From Darksidea phi (taxonomy: Eukaryota; Ascomycota; Dothideomycetes; Pleosporales; Lentitheciaceae): a stretch of DNA of 64,000 nt. This document shows, piece by piece, positions 33,609-43,941 of this stretch (its first letter is position 1; each line of letters begins with the position of its first letter). The notes beneath the pieces were generated by a model. The model had not been told where the DNA came from, made no database searches, and saw only the letters and a list, made by a program, of their open reading frames with translations. The position numbers and the translations under genes were made by a program. The DNA lies in NCBI GenBank assembly GCA_030770425.1, contig JASJFT010000071.1, positions 62,001-126,000 on the forward strand, written 5' to 3'.

Positions 33609-34962
33609 GGTGCGATGCTGATGTGTGGTCGAGAGGTGTGCGAATTGGTATAACGCTCGGAGCGCGCGAGAGTGGAGTGGTGTTGAGCTTTTTTGTCGCT
33701 ATTCGGAGAAAGGGTGTGCAATAATTGAGGTGGTTAGGAGTGGTGATGGTGAAGTCAACGCGTATTGTTCATCAGCTTTCACAGACTCGCTCGGCGTTCT
33801 GTCCAAGACAATACAAAGTTTGTGTAAATATGCGGCGATGATTGTGCGCAGCTTGCTTGCAAAACAAGATGCGCCCAGTAGCAAATCGTTGCTATTGTGC
33901 GCGTGATGAATAGAGGACACACGAAGAAGAATTGAGGGTCACGTGGGGAGTTTGGTGACAGTCGATGCGGGAACCCGGCCTGCAGCACCGCTTAAACGTC
34001 GATTCGCACATGAGAATAGGAAAAAGCGACGGACTAAAACCTTTTCTCTGAAATTATTCTACGAGATTACGACATTCAAAATTAATATCATAGCAATGCG
34101 ACGAGCTTGTACGATATCGCTTGCATATTCTAGACGTTTAATGCTCCAAGTCGTCTAACCAGAGGCGCAAGTAACTAGGGCTCCTTTGTCACAACTTGAG
34201 CTGTGTGGGGACAGACCTACTTGTTTGTTTCTCTATATCGCATGCTGGGATCGATGACGTAGTCCATATACTTGAGGATGATGATCATATCACATTATGC
34301 GGCTCAGAAAGCCCAATTGCAACTACCGCTGAGATGTGCTAGACCTTGGGTCCTTAGTACCCTTGAGTCTATGAATCCTTAGGGACCGCCACAAAAATCC
34401 GCGTCGAATGAAGTTCCGGTATTCGCAGTGGCAAAATGCAAAAGGAAGCGGGAAGCGTGAAATGTACCAAGCTGAATGCTGTGTGTCGTATACCATTGTG
34501 TAAGCTTCTTAACTGTGCTGGGCGCCAATCAACGTGCAAACTTATGGAACCCTCTTGTCACTGCCATTCATCGCTCTCTCGGGAATGTTCTCATTGGAGA
34601 GCGATGAAAATGTTGCTGCTGGCGTTGAGGAGGCGTTGGGAGCGGGTAGGCGAGATCTTCGGACGAAAACCCAACGGCATTTCCGTTTTTCGCTATTGCT
34701 CATCGCATTTCGCATTCGAATACGGAATATATTGCGAGTCAACTGATTTCGAAAGATGCGATAGGTGGAGTCTAATGCGAAATCATCTTTGCTGGGACGG
34801 TATTAGTGATCAAGCGACCGTGTCAATATTAGCCGAGCGGAGGGCTACATTGGGCAAGTGTGTGTTACCAGGGTCGCAGTTGGGCCCCTATTACTTTAAT
34901 ATTTAAGTCTCACCCGGTCTGCAAAATGGGGTCGCCACGCATTGCTCCTCGGTATTCGTAAA
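33609..34962. other. Intergenic region without a supported gene
   Basis: About 1.35 kb. A 156-residue frame at 34436-34906 lacks any recognisable domain, is Cys/Arg-rich in a random-looking way and has no splice support. I leave it out. The stretch near 34060-34160 is AT-rich. Confidence 0.4.
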
Positions 34963-35537
34963 ATGGCCTCTAACTACTCTCTCCACGGCATCTGGGCGTA
35001 CATGATTCTTGCTTTCTACCCACAAGCCCACGCCGTGCGATTTCCAGTTCACATCCCGACTTTAGCGCAATACTGACGAGATGCCTAGGTATCTTGCATC
35101 AAGAAGGCTAACAATGGCAACTTCAACAACGTGAATCCACGCGGTATCGATACCCTCGATTCCTACAAGAAGTGTGTTCCGGCCGAGGCGTTCGGGCGCT
35201 ACGAGAGAGCGAAGGCTGCGCACGCTAATCTGATGGAAAACGCGCCTTACTTCATCGGTGCCGTCATTGTGGGAAACATGATGAAACTTCCGGCGGGTAT
35301 GTATACCAATTACCCGCGTCATGGTGGTGTTACGGGGCTTGCTGACGGGACGATCTAGAAACTATGAATGCGGCGGTCGGAGCGTACCTTGCAATCCGCG
35401 TAGCGTATATTGCCGTTTACATCAGTGTTACGAGTAGGAAGTACTCCTACGTCCGGTCCTTGCTGTGGGTCATCTCAAACGGTATTTTGGGTACCATCTT
35501 TGTGAAAGCTGGGAACAAGCTTGTAGCTCAAGATTGA
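34963..35537 (+). CDS. MAPEG-family membrane protein
   Basis: Exons 34963-35034, 35089-35296 and 35359-35537 encode 152 residues, the usual MAPEG length. It starts MASNYSLHGIWAYMILAFYP. The family signature is clear after the loop: FGRYERAKAAHANLMENAPY is the glutathione/eicosanoid-type RAxxAxxNxxE motif. Helices follow at YFIGAVIVGNM, AAVGAYLAIRVAYIAVYISV and LLWVISNGILGTIFVKAG, for four in total including the N-terminal one. Introns are 54 and 62 bases. MAPEG proteins are integral membrane enzymes, many with glutathione transferase or peroxidase activity towards hydrophobic substrates. Fungal members of this short type are mostly uncharacterised, so the reaction is not assigned. Confidence 0.88.
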
Positions 35538-35797
35538 GACGCCAAAAGAATTGACTCAAAATGCTACATTTTCTCTTCAATGCACATTTCCCTAAGGCCT
35601 TTTACCACGTGGCGGAAGCCGACGACTATCCCTTCCGGAAACTAACGTAATTTTTACATTAGCCGTGAACAATACTTGTAATCAAAGTTTCGCAAGTATG
35701 AAGCTCCAAGACTGAGCTAGTATAAGAGCTATGTGAAAGTTTTCGATGTAAGTTCCAAGCTGTCGGCCGGCCTCCACTAACTTCGATGACGCCAAGC

Positions 35798-36036
35798 ATG
35801 CGACATTTCCTTAGACCTCAGCCTCAATACCGCGGCATTTACGCGTGGTTCATGGACACGGACGAACTGAAGACGCATTGGAAGGACATTGCATATTGTC
35901 GTGATATCGAGTGAGTACTACACACATTCCGCTCGTTCTACCAACTAATCCTTGGATTAGCGTGAAGTATTCGTTTTCGATTAATTTCAAACCTATTGGG
36001 GGCGGTACACACTGGGGCTGTAGGGTGTGGGAGTAA
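35798..36036 (+). CDS. Small unidentified ORF, possibly the start of a broken gene
   Basis: Exons 35798-35910 and 35961-36036 join in phase through a 50-base GTGAGT...TTAG intron with an ACTAATC branch-like site. The product reads RHFLRPQPQYRGIYAWFMDT, LKTHWKDIAYCRDI-DVKYSF and FKPIGGGTHWGCRVWE, then stops (62 residues). The TAA lies inside a good donor (GAGTAAGT), so a third exon may follow. The best-looking continuation in one downstream frame (ANYWYQESQPTLWATR, stop TAG, HPGWEHHIRSAKCY) is not in phase and carries a stop. The gene may therefore be decayed. The Trp/Tyr/His-rich sequence does not look random. Family unknown. Confidence 0.35.
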
Positions 36037-36764
36037 GTTGTTCTGTTATGGTTGGACAAGAACGTTTAGCTCATCTTTGATAGAAAGTCGGGCTGTACAG
36101 GGGCGAACTACTGGTACCAGGAGTCTCAGCCAACTCTTTGGGCAACTCGTTAGCACCCCGGCTGGGAGCACCACATTCGGAGCGCCAAGTGCTATGTTGA
36201 TTTGTAAGCACGTTCCTCCTCTAGCTACGGTACTCAGGCCCAGTCTGGCTCCACAGGGACGTTTTGGATATGGGTATACATCGCGTCGCGATGGAGAAAG
36301 CGTTGAGGACTTAATGCATGCATCCAGACTTCCCAATCCAACCATCCCATACCATATATGTACAAAGGAGCTTAGTAGAAAGGTCTAACGTCTAGATATG
36401 TGACGAAAAATTTCCACATAATAGGGCTATCTCAGGAGCCTGGATGCTGGGCGGGCAGGAAAGTTGGTTTAACTCGAGGTCTAGATCAGTCTCTGCTATC
36501 TTGTAGATGGAAATGCGTCCAGCTTTTCCTATTTTATACCGTTTAGGAAGACTTGCAAGGAAGGTGTTCCGTACTAAGTGCAAACATAAAAAGTGATGAA
36601 TGGGAAAGGGGTCGCACGGTAGGCTGAAGGCGGCACATGGCAGGAGAGGGAATTGAGGTGAGAGTTAGAACCGGTTACATGTATAATATATGCAATAAGC
36701 GTAATGCAAATCCTTCCGCGGTTCTAGATGTCGGGTAGTCTCAAACCTCGTCTTAGTATACAGT
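36037..36764. other. Intergenic region, possible remains of the preceding small gene
   Basis: About 730 bases. The first 250 bases carry coding-like but frame-broken sequence discussed with the 35798 gene. The remainder, to the stop codon of the Hsp70-like gene at 36765, shows nothing beyond AT-rich 3' flank. Confidence 0.35.
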
Positions 36765-39378
36765 CTAGTGGTATCCATTCTGATTCATCGCGCCAGCCCC
36801 CAACCCCGGCCCAAAGCTCTGGACACTCGCCCCATTCGAAGTTGCAAGCGAGCTGGCCAGGTAATCAGGAGCAACAGGATTTGACTCCGGGTCAGGTGGC
36901 GGCGCCGGAACCCATTCTACTTTGATCGCCTCATCCTTGCTCAGTTTAACACCTTGATGCCAAAGTTCAAAGCATATGTCAGCTGGGCCGAGTTTGACTT
37001 TGACGACGAAGTCAACGCGATGGTATTTGTCACCCGAGTTCCACCAGTGCCGGTTCTTCAGCTTGAAGCTAGTCAAAGGAATGCTGCTAAAGTCGGAATG
37101 AACTTTGCATATGGTGCGACATGCTAGAGGGTGTAAGTGCATGGAAGACCACACAGAAACCGGAACGCTTACCGGAGGTCTTCACGGCGGGTAGCATAGT
37201 CTTGTCCACGTCGGAGCAGACAATCTCAGTGGGAAAAACGCGAGGGGGATTTGGAAGCTGCGGCGTCGCGGGCGAGCATTTTCGGCTGAAAGACTGGACG
37301 ATGGGATGATCGCTCGACACAGCCTCGCCCTTTCTTTTATCAGCTGCATGGTACACGATCAAACGATGGAATCTGACCTGTTTGATAAACCAATCAATCC
37401 AATGCATGACGTAGAGTTGCCCGTCAAGAGAATCCTTCGCGGTGTTAAGTCCAGTGTGTGCTGGATTTTTCGGATTGTATTTAACCTTGCAAAGCAACCC
37501 GTAAGATGATCTGCAACATCGCCACCCCAAGACGGACTGCCCGCTTTTGAGCTTCTGGACTCTATCGGCTACGTTACCCTTGCAAACAACCAGCTGCGGG
37601 TCTGGTGCGACTCGAATTTGCAGATTGCATGCGTTTGGATGTGGGGCATTGCCGCGAGCATATCGATTGTACAGCTGGTCGCGAACGTAGACTGAGTTTC
37701 CAAGTCCACCACTGAGGACCATATGTGCCTAATCATTGTCAGGAACTGACCACGTGACATGAAACTATGAAACATACATACCACTTGTTCGTTCGGCAGC
37801 TTCTGTTGAAGTCGTACAAGCTGGTTATCAATCATATCGAAAAGCTTCACGATCTGAAATGCTCAGTAAGTTGCCTTAATCCCTCAGAATGCACGAACCT
37901 GAGCATCGAACAAAGGTTTCAGGTCATCCCTTGGAGTCGTTAGCATTGGTGCTCACTAGCTATCAAGGGCTCCGCCAAACCTTCTAAACATCATCTCTCC
38001 ACCACGTATTGCAAACTGATCGTTCACGTACGCACGATCCAGCTTGGGAATACGCACAGAGAAGGTCTCCGTGTCCAATAATGACTCTTCACTTCCATAG
38101 TCACATTTTGCATTCCTGTAATCGACTCGTCAGCTCATTGCCTGGTCGGGCCCACATCATATAGCGTGTGATATGCGTACTGATATTCCTTGCAGATTCG
38201 CATCTCCCAGGCTGCCTGTTGAAGGTCTTCAAGTCCCATAGGTATACTGCGATTCGCTAGCTCAAGTCGCTCTAGAACAGCTTTCTCGAATAGACTATCA
38301 AGCTGCACTGAGCCTATCGTGGCACCTAAAATGAAGCAATCAGTGGATGAAATTTGAGGGAGACTTCTCGAACATGCATACCAAAGACTACATCGATCTG
38401 CTCAAGTTTCAAGGAACCGGCGTGGCTGGTGGTATCTTTTACGCGAAAAACGGATAGGTCCTGCCTGACGTGAGTGTACTGACTGACTTTTAGCGACTGA
38501 ATCGCTCACGGTAGTTCCCCCACCGACGTCGCAAACGAACAAGATATCGTTCTCCTATTCAGTGCGTAAGTGAATTAGAACTCCACATCTACATCATATT
38601 CTCACTTTGAAGAGCGCTGGAGTGTTTCTGGCGGTGTGCACAGCTGCAGCCTCCGCTTCCGTCAATCCAATCACAGCAGTGTGATTGGGATGTCTTCCAA
38701 ATCCAGCTCTGGTTATGATGTTCCGGAAGCGCTCAACAGTTGGGTTAGGCTTCCACGTCGTCGGCACCGAAAATATGAATTCGATCTTTCCGTCTTCCCA
38801 CGGACTCGCGAGCTCGGACTTCAGTCTCGATTCGATGCAGCGGTACAGGAACTGAAAGTAGTCTGTATACCTGTGTTTGTGAGAAGGCGTTGAACGGAGC
38901 GAGTTCAAAGTCGTACATACCATCTCTCCACTTCATGGATCGAAGGAACTTTGGAAGGGTCCTTTGTGTTCTTTCGCATCTGTTCAAGCAGATGTTCGTC
39001 AAGAAAGATCTTAAACCATTCCTTACTATCGTCCCCCGAGTCGCTTTGCTCTTGAGCCGTCTCCGCTAGGAAGCCCCATGAGGATGGTGTTGGTGAACCT
39101 CGTTGGTACATGAGAAGTGTAGGAACCTATGGGCGAATGAGTCGTCGTCCAGATGGAACGGCATTGATTTTGTACTTTATTCTCGTTGGCCATCATTCTA
39201 CCAGGCCATTTTTGAATATGCCTGACATTCTCGGACCCGGTAGCGACATTGCAGTAAGCGACTCCGGTACCTGGTTGCGCCGGAGAATTAGCCATGCCTC
39301 GAACAACACGTATTGAATCCACTACTTACATGTCATGCCAAAATCTATGGAGACGACTAGATCTGGTCTATCCGCCAT
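36765..39378 (-). CDS. Hsp70-like ATPase-fold protein, 13 exons
   Basis: Thirteen exons on the minus strand: 39378-39330, 39270-39176, 39126-38921, 38870-38606, 38554-38510, 38460-38382, 38325-38181, 38115-37981, 37929-37899, 37853-37782, 37728-37378, 37329-37173 and 37102-36765. Phases agree throughout; product 655 residues. The actin/Hsp70 ATPase motifs are in order: phosphate 1 SIDFGMTCTGVAYC at the start, then NENKVPTLLMYQRGSPTPSS, TAVIGLTEAEAAAVHTAR (connect 1), CDVGGGTTDLSVF (phosphate 2), and VLSGGLGNSVYVRDQL (adenosine motif). The C-terminal 250 residues replace the usual Hsp70 substrate-binding domain with a family-specific region rich in Pro near the end. This fits the fungal Hsp70-like family that is not a classical chaperone. 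Cytosolic location is inferred from the absence of targeting signals. The last internal intron (48 bases) is optional, as the frame is open through it. Confidence 0.88.
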
Positions 39379-40142
39379 GGTTGGACGTGTGAGAAACGCT
39401 GAGTATCAAAGGTAATGAGAAGTTGAAACGGAATGCTGAGAGCTAGGAAAAGACGAAAAGAATTAGTCAAGGAGGACCACAGCCTCGCTCATGCGCAAGG
39501 CAAGCCCGACCAATATGTGTTGTGTGCAACCCCACCCCAAAAGCTTGGGGCGGAAACTTTCTGGCTAAATAGGCCCTGACGCCACAAATACACAGTCAAG
39601 CATTACAATGCAGCCGCGGCTGAGCTGGCGTCAACGGGATTAGCTTCGGCAGGCGAGAGCGTTGGTAGCCTGCAACCAATTGCATCCGGTTCATCCTAGC
39701 ACGAGTTCGACTTATCCACTTCTGGCCCCCAGAGTTTCGTTCACATAAGAATTGGGGGCGGTTCCTTGCAGTAGCCTACCTGGTGGGCTTCCACCCACCC
39801 GAGACGCTGTGGTTCTCTGTCATTGGTGCTGATCCATCCGACCGACTGATGTTTTCCAAATGCGGTAGGATAGTCAAGTTTGCTAGGTGGGGGTTGAGGG
39901 TCCAGAATCCTACAAGCAAGCCCAACCCTAGCTTCCACCCGGACTTGTGGCCGGCACGGGCTGTGTTTGGCTCATCGGGCTGATTGTAAATCGGTGGCGG
40001 CTAAAAGGCTGAGGTGACAGTCATCTGGCATAAAATCACAATCTTGCGGAACCGCCCCAATTGCGCCCTCCCTTCTAGGCGATTTTTTTGAAAGTCCTAC
40101 ACTCAACCACCGCCCTTAGGTTCTTTGTTCAGAGTTGAAACA
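39379..40142. promoter_or_regulatory. Divergent promoter region
   Basis: 764 bases between the start codons of the Hsp70-like gene (minus) and the single-pass membrane protein (plus). No coding sequence is supported. The 60 bases before 40143 contain a T-rich run and a C-rich stretch typical of fungal start regions. I cannot name specific factor sites. Confidence 0.35.
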
Positions 40143-41205
40143 ATGTTTAACCCTCGTCAGAACAGCGATCCGGCCGCTGAGCCCTCCAAATCGCCAACAT
40201 CTGCTGCAGAGCCCCTTGGAACTTTGACCTCGAATGGAAACTCGACCTCGAATACAACCAGTACGGACAAGCGTGTCTCTGACGGCGTCGTCGCAGGCAT
40301 CGCTATAGGATGTTTAATCGCTGGAGCCATCGTCGCTCTGATCGTATGCTTCTTCTTGTATCGACGAAAAACTCGGAAGCGACCTGCTGCCTACCAACAA
40401 TCGCATCTGCCACACGATAGGGAGACCAAATCTGGAGCCAGGAATATCGAGAGTTTCCTACCCCAACCCGCTGAAGATGCCACAATTACGAAGGAGGTTT
40501 CGAAGATTCGCGACAACATCAAGAACCATGTACAGACCTACTATCACTTCCAGCCTGTGTCAGGTGGGGTTGCGAACTCCGAGTTGGCTGCTCTTGCCAC
40601 GGCTACGAGCATGGACGCTACTGTAATCGCAGCTATGTTGGCGAACCCCTCGATGCGCGCGGATACTATGAGGTTGTTTATCGCCTGGGCTGTTCTATCC
40701 CGATGTGAAGATGGCAGGCAGCCGACTCTCCTCCCTTCAGAGCTGGTGCCTATGCTGGAAGCGATACCCAGGCATGATGGTAGAGACAGTGGTAAGTATA
40801 TTTCAGTCCTTCCACGGCATGATGGCCGCTGACAGCGCGAAAGCCAAATCGGCACTGTTCAGCCAATGGAAAGTCCTGACCGGGGCGTTGCTGGAACAGC
40901 AGCACGGCACGAATCTCCCCAACTGCACCAGCATAATCGATGGCATGGATCTCGTTCTAAGCCCCTTTGTCCAAGCGGGTGCCGATGGTGGCAAGCGCCG
41001 GCGCAATCTGGAAATGATCTTGACCCGTACTGCGAAGCTTGCCTTTCTCCTTTTCTCTCAGCCCGGTATGTTCCGCTTTGACTTCGCGGGAAGCCAACGG
41101 GATAGCGTGGTGGTTTTTCCCGGGCTCGTGCAAGTGGTTGGAGACGATGGGCAGGCGCTTAGCCCACCCAAGATGCTTAGTGACAAGGAATTTACGAGTA
41201 GTTAG
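40143..41205 (+). CDS. Single-pass membrane protein with conserved C-terminal domain
   Basis: Exons 40143-40791 and 40844-41205 encode 336 residues. The 52-base intron has donor GTAAGT, branch GCTGAC and acceptor AAAG. The N-terminus (about 42 residues) is Ser/Thr/Asn/Pro-rich with no signal peptide. A strong helix follows (DGVVAGIAIGCLIAGAIVAL), then a basic stop sequence (YRRKTRKRP), so a type III orientation with a short, probably O-glycosylated ectodomain is likely. The cytosolic part contains a helical domain: VQTYYHFQPVSGG, AWAVLSRCED, then after the junction SALFSQWKVLTGALLEQQHG, LTRTAKLAFLLFSQPGMFRF and FPGLVQVVGDDGQAL. This cytosolic block recurs in fungal membrane proteins of this shape. 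Its function is unknown; a sensor or adaptor role is speculation. Confidence 0.78.
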
Positions 41206-41210
41206 TGAAT

Positions 41211-41238
41211 GTGGGTGTGGGTGTGGGTGGGGGCGGGA
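41211..41238 (+). repeat. G-rich tract just after a stop codon
   Basis: A run of TGTGGG-like units (GTGGGTGTGGGTGTGGGTGG then GGGCGGG) begins within ten bases of the stop codon at 41205. It contains four or more G-runs of three or more bases with short loops, a G-quadruplex-compatible pattern on the sense strand and in the presumed 3' UTR RNA. Confidence 0.6.
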
Positions 41239-41567
41239 ACATCGAGATGTCGTTCATTAGTCCCCGCAGTCCCGTCGTAACCTAAGTGAGCCTAGTGTCT
41301 ATAATATTAGGCCGTTATCAGTAGCACCATGCAAGCGCTCGCTCAAAGTGATCGATTCGAGTGGATCCACACGTACGGCTAAATGCAATATGATCGTCCT
41401 TCATATAATAACAACAAGGGTCTCGCCATGGCACGAAGGCGAAGCCTCAGCCTTGCGGCTTCCGACCCCACCCGAACCGTGTGCTTGCTTCTTGGTTCGT
41501 CCGCGACCTGCTCGGATAGCCGTAGCAATTCCCTTTGTCTCTCGCACACTGTGACGACCGACACCCC

Positions 41568-43166
41568 ATGGATCCATTCAGTACAAGCGCCATTTTTGCT
41601 GGCATCAACAGCGCCTTCAGGTTCGCTGAATACGCTGTCCGCATTGCTGAGGTTGGTACAGAGAATGAAGTTTTCGTCCGCACCATCCAGGTCGTACGGA
41701 ATGATCTCGATGAAGTACAACGATTGCTTTCGGTTGAATCGGTCCGGAAGAGGTTGACGAGCAATCCCGCAAAAATGGCATGGATCAAGGCTGCTGTCCA
41801 TAGCACCAGAACCGCGCTGTATGAGATTGGAAGATGGGTCGAGCGCGCTCGGGTTGATCAGCAGGCTACAGGATCCGTCAAGTTCGAGACGCGCGTGCGC
41901 TGGGTATTCAACGATCACGAAAAGCTGCTTAATCGGCAGACGGAGCTATCTGCCTGTCATCAGCAGCTTTCGAGCGTACTGGCTTTTCTCACACCGCTGG
42001 AGGAAATTTTGCCAACCGCCAACCCTCCATCTTTTGACGAAGTCACCTACTTTGACGACATAATTCCGCCACGCCAGCGGAGGAAGCAGCTGCAGCAAGC
42101 TACAAGTGTCAAGCCGTGCGACGTGGCGCGTGAAGGTACCAATCCTCTCAGTGTCTTCTTTGATTTAGTACCTAACGTCTTCTTTCTAGGCACATATCCT
42201 CCACAGGCCAGTGAGCCTTCGAACCCGATAGACTATTCAGGGCATCCGCCATCTACTTCGCTTTCCGGCTGCCTCTCGTTTACAACTCCAAATAATCCAA
42301 ATCTTCCGACTTCGTGCTCCAGTCCGGTACCTGCCAACCCCATGGTGAATACACCTGTTCACTTTGAGCCATCCTACCCCTCGAGTCCGCCGCCCACGTA
42401 CGCATCCGTGACGCAGGTTTTCGCTCCAACAGAAGGATCTCACCAGAAATATGGGACATCAGAAGATTTGCATCGCGGATCACAAGTTGATATTGCTAAA
42501 ACGACACTGCCATCAATTCAAGCGACAACTTCCACGGCATATGATGCGAAGTGCCCAGAGATCTACGCTTATGGCGACCCTCAATATGGCAACTATCCAG
42601 GAAGCCTTCAAAATGATCATTGTTGTATGAGCGGGACCAATCATTCTGGCCCGGTAGATCCTTTGGGCTTATATGCGGAACTTCCTGGTGGCCGATTTCC
42701 TAGGGTGCAAGCAACATCCCTATCCAAAAGTACCACCGTATCTGAGGTTTCTGAGCTTTTTGGTGATCTATCTTTCCGCACAGAGCTACCAAGCAATGAC
42801 CCGGGACCATCTCCTGGCTATCCACAACCTAAAGCAAAACCAAGCAGACCTCCAAGTTCCGCTTTCCATCCTGTGGCTTCTACTAGCGACGATGATAGAA
42901 ATGGTGGCCTACACGAACTTCCATCTGCGGACGCTCTAATACAGCATACTCCTCGTCTCGGGTCACATGAATTGCCCGGCCTTATACTAAATGCATCTTG
43001 GCCATCCTTGTCGGCCCCTTCACCACAACGTAACACCATACCGTTAGAAGCGAGGAGCGCGCCAAACCCTCAAGCCGATCCCGTGCATCGTAAGACCGTG
43101 TCGTCAATGCGAATGCGAAACCAAAAAGGGTACATGGACATGCTCGGAAGCATTGAGCCAAGTTGA
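41568..43166 (+). CDS. Protein with helical N-terminal domain and disordered tail
   Basis: The frame runs from MDPFSTSAIFAGINSAFRFA to a stop at 43166. A 54-base segment (42136-42189, donor GTACCA, acceptor TTCTAG) looks like an intron but is a multiple of three and stop-free. Spliced, the product is 514 residues (VAREG-TYPPQASEP junction); unspliced it is 532. An upstream in-frame Met at 41535 is less likely. The first 160 residues are a helical domain: VGTENEVFVRTIQVVRNDLD, AWIKAAVHSTRTALYEIGRW, then a second helix pair ending FLTPLEEILP. It resembles N-terminal regions of fungal STAND/NLR-like and HET-associated proteins, but no NTPase domain follows. The remaining 350 residues are Pro/Ser-rich and disordered. 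Function unknown. Confidence 0.65.
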   Translation: MDPFSTSAIFAGINSAFRFAEYAVRIAEVGTENEVFVRTIQVVRNDLDEVQRLLSVESVRKRLTSNPAKMAWIKAAVHSTRTALYEIGRWVERARVDQQATGSVKFETRVRWVFNDHEKLLNRQTELSACHQQLSSVLAFLTPLEEILPTANPPSFDEVTYFDDIIPPRQRRKQLQQATSVKPCDVAREGTNPLSVFFDLVPNVFFLGTYPPQASEPSNPIDYSGHPPSTSLSGCLSFTTPNNPNLPTSCSSPVPANPMVNTPVHFEPSYPSSPPPTYASVTQVFAPTEGSHQKYGTSEDLHRGSQVDIAKTTLPSIQATTSTAYDAKCPEIYAYGDPQYGNYPGSLQNDHCCMSGTNHSGPVDPLGLYAELPGGRFPRVQATSLSKSTTVSEVSELFGDLSFRTELPSNDPGPSPGYPQPKAKPSRPPSSAFHPVASTSDDDRNGGLHELPSADALIQHTPRLGSHELPGLILNASWPSLSAPSPQRNTIPLEARSAPNPQADPVHRKTVSSMRMRNQKGYMDMLGSIEPS

Positions 43167-43941
43167 GATAGGACTTTAGGATGCTGATTGCAACCCAAGC
43201 TTCAATGTGAGGCGATACTCTACCGTTTCCAACCAGGAGGCGTTTTGAACAGTACTACAGTCATTACCGATACGACGAGGCAACTAGTACGTCGCTCTGA
43301 ATACTCACCCTTTGTAAGAGTAATACTGATTAGAGAAAAGTTTTCCATACGAACTCAGCCTCATGATATTGTCCGGATCGCCGTCGCACTATCAAATCAT
43401 CACAATATTTGACCAGCACACTACGTCGAGTTACTGCAATGGGGTCAAAATGCGATGGAGGGATTTTTCAGATGTTCCAATCTTAGGCCCCCTTCCGTTA
43501 ATGCACCGATGTGTGGGAGTATTGAAGCCAAGGAAAGTTACAGTGTACCTTAGGTAGCGACCAATGACATCGCCGCTAGAGTGCAAACTATATCATACTA
43601 GACTAACTATTGTGCCCTGCACAAGATATAGAGATAGTATACATGAGTGCAGCGGACTAGCAAGGTCGGGACTTGAACCAGCAGTCTGTCCTATGTAATC
43701 AAAAAGAGCCTAGACTATCGTAACCTGTCAAACACTAATGGACAGTCACAGCTCCTCAATACTTGGTGAGCTGATGAGCATCTTCACTTAAAACATCTCA
43801 CCTCTTCCACAGTGGTTCGCTGTGGCCTTCTCGCAATCTGGTTAGCCGGGTGCTTCGCCACATCCTTAGTCATCGACTAGCATTAATCGGCGGCGTTGGT
43901 AACTATCCCACAACCCATCATTACCTCTTGTAATCGCAATA
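43167..43941. other. Intergenic region without a supported gene
   Basis: About 775 bases, AT-rich in parts. A T-loop-like box on the minus strand near 43665-43680 was considered as a tRNA and rejected. The promoter of the downstream dehydrogenase should lie in the last few hundred bases. Confidence 0.4.

Noticed and set aside
34436..34906. 156-residue Cys/Arg-rich frame
   Set aside because: Composition looks random, with no signal peptide or conserved spacing, in an otherwise empty intergenic region.
43650..43725. tRNA-like box on the minus strand (GGTTCAAGTCC with an upstream TAGTCTAGG-like A box)
   Set aside because: The T stem does not pair properly and no 7-base acceptor stem could be formed. 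At best it is a decayed tRNA-like fragment.
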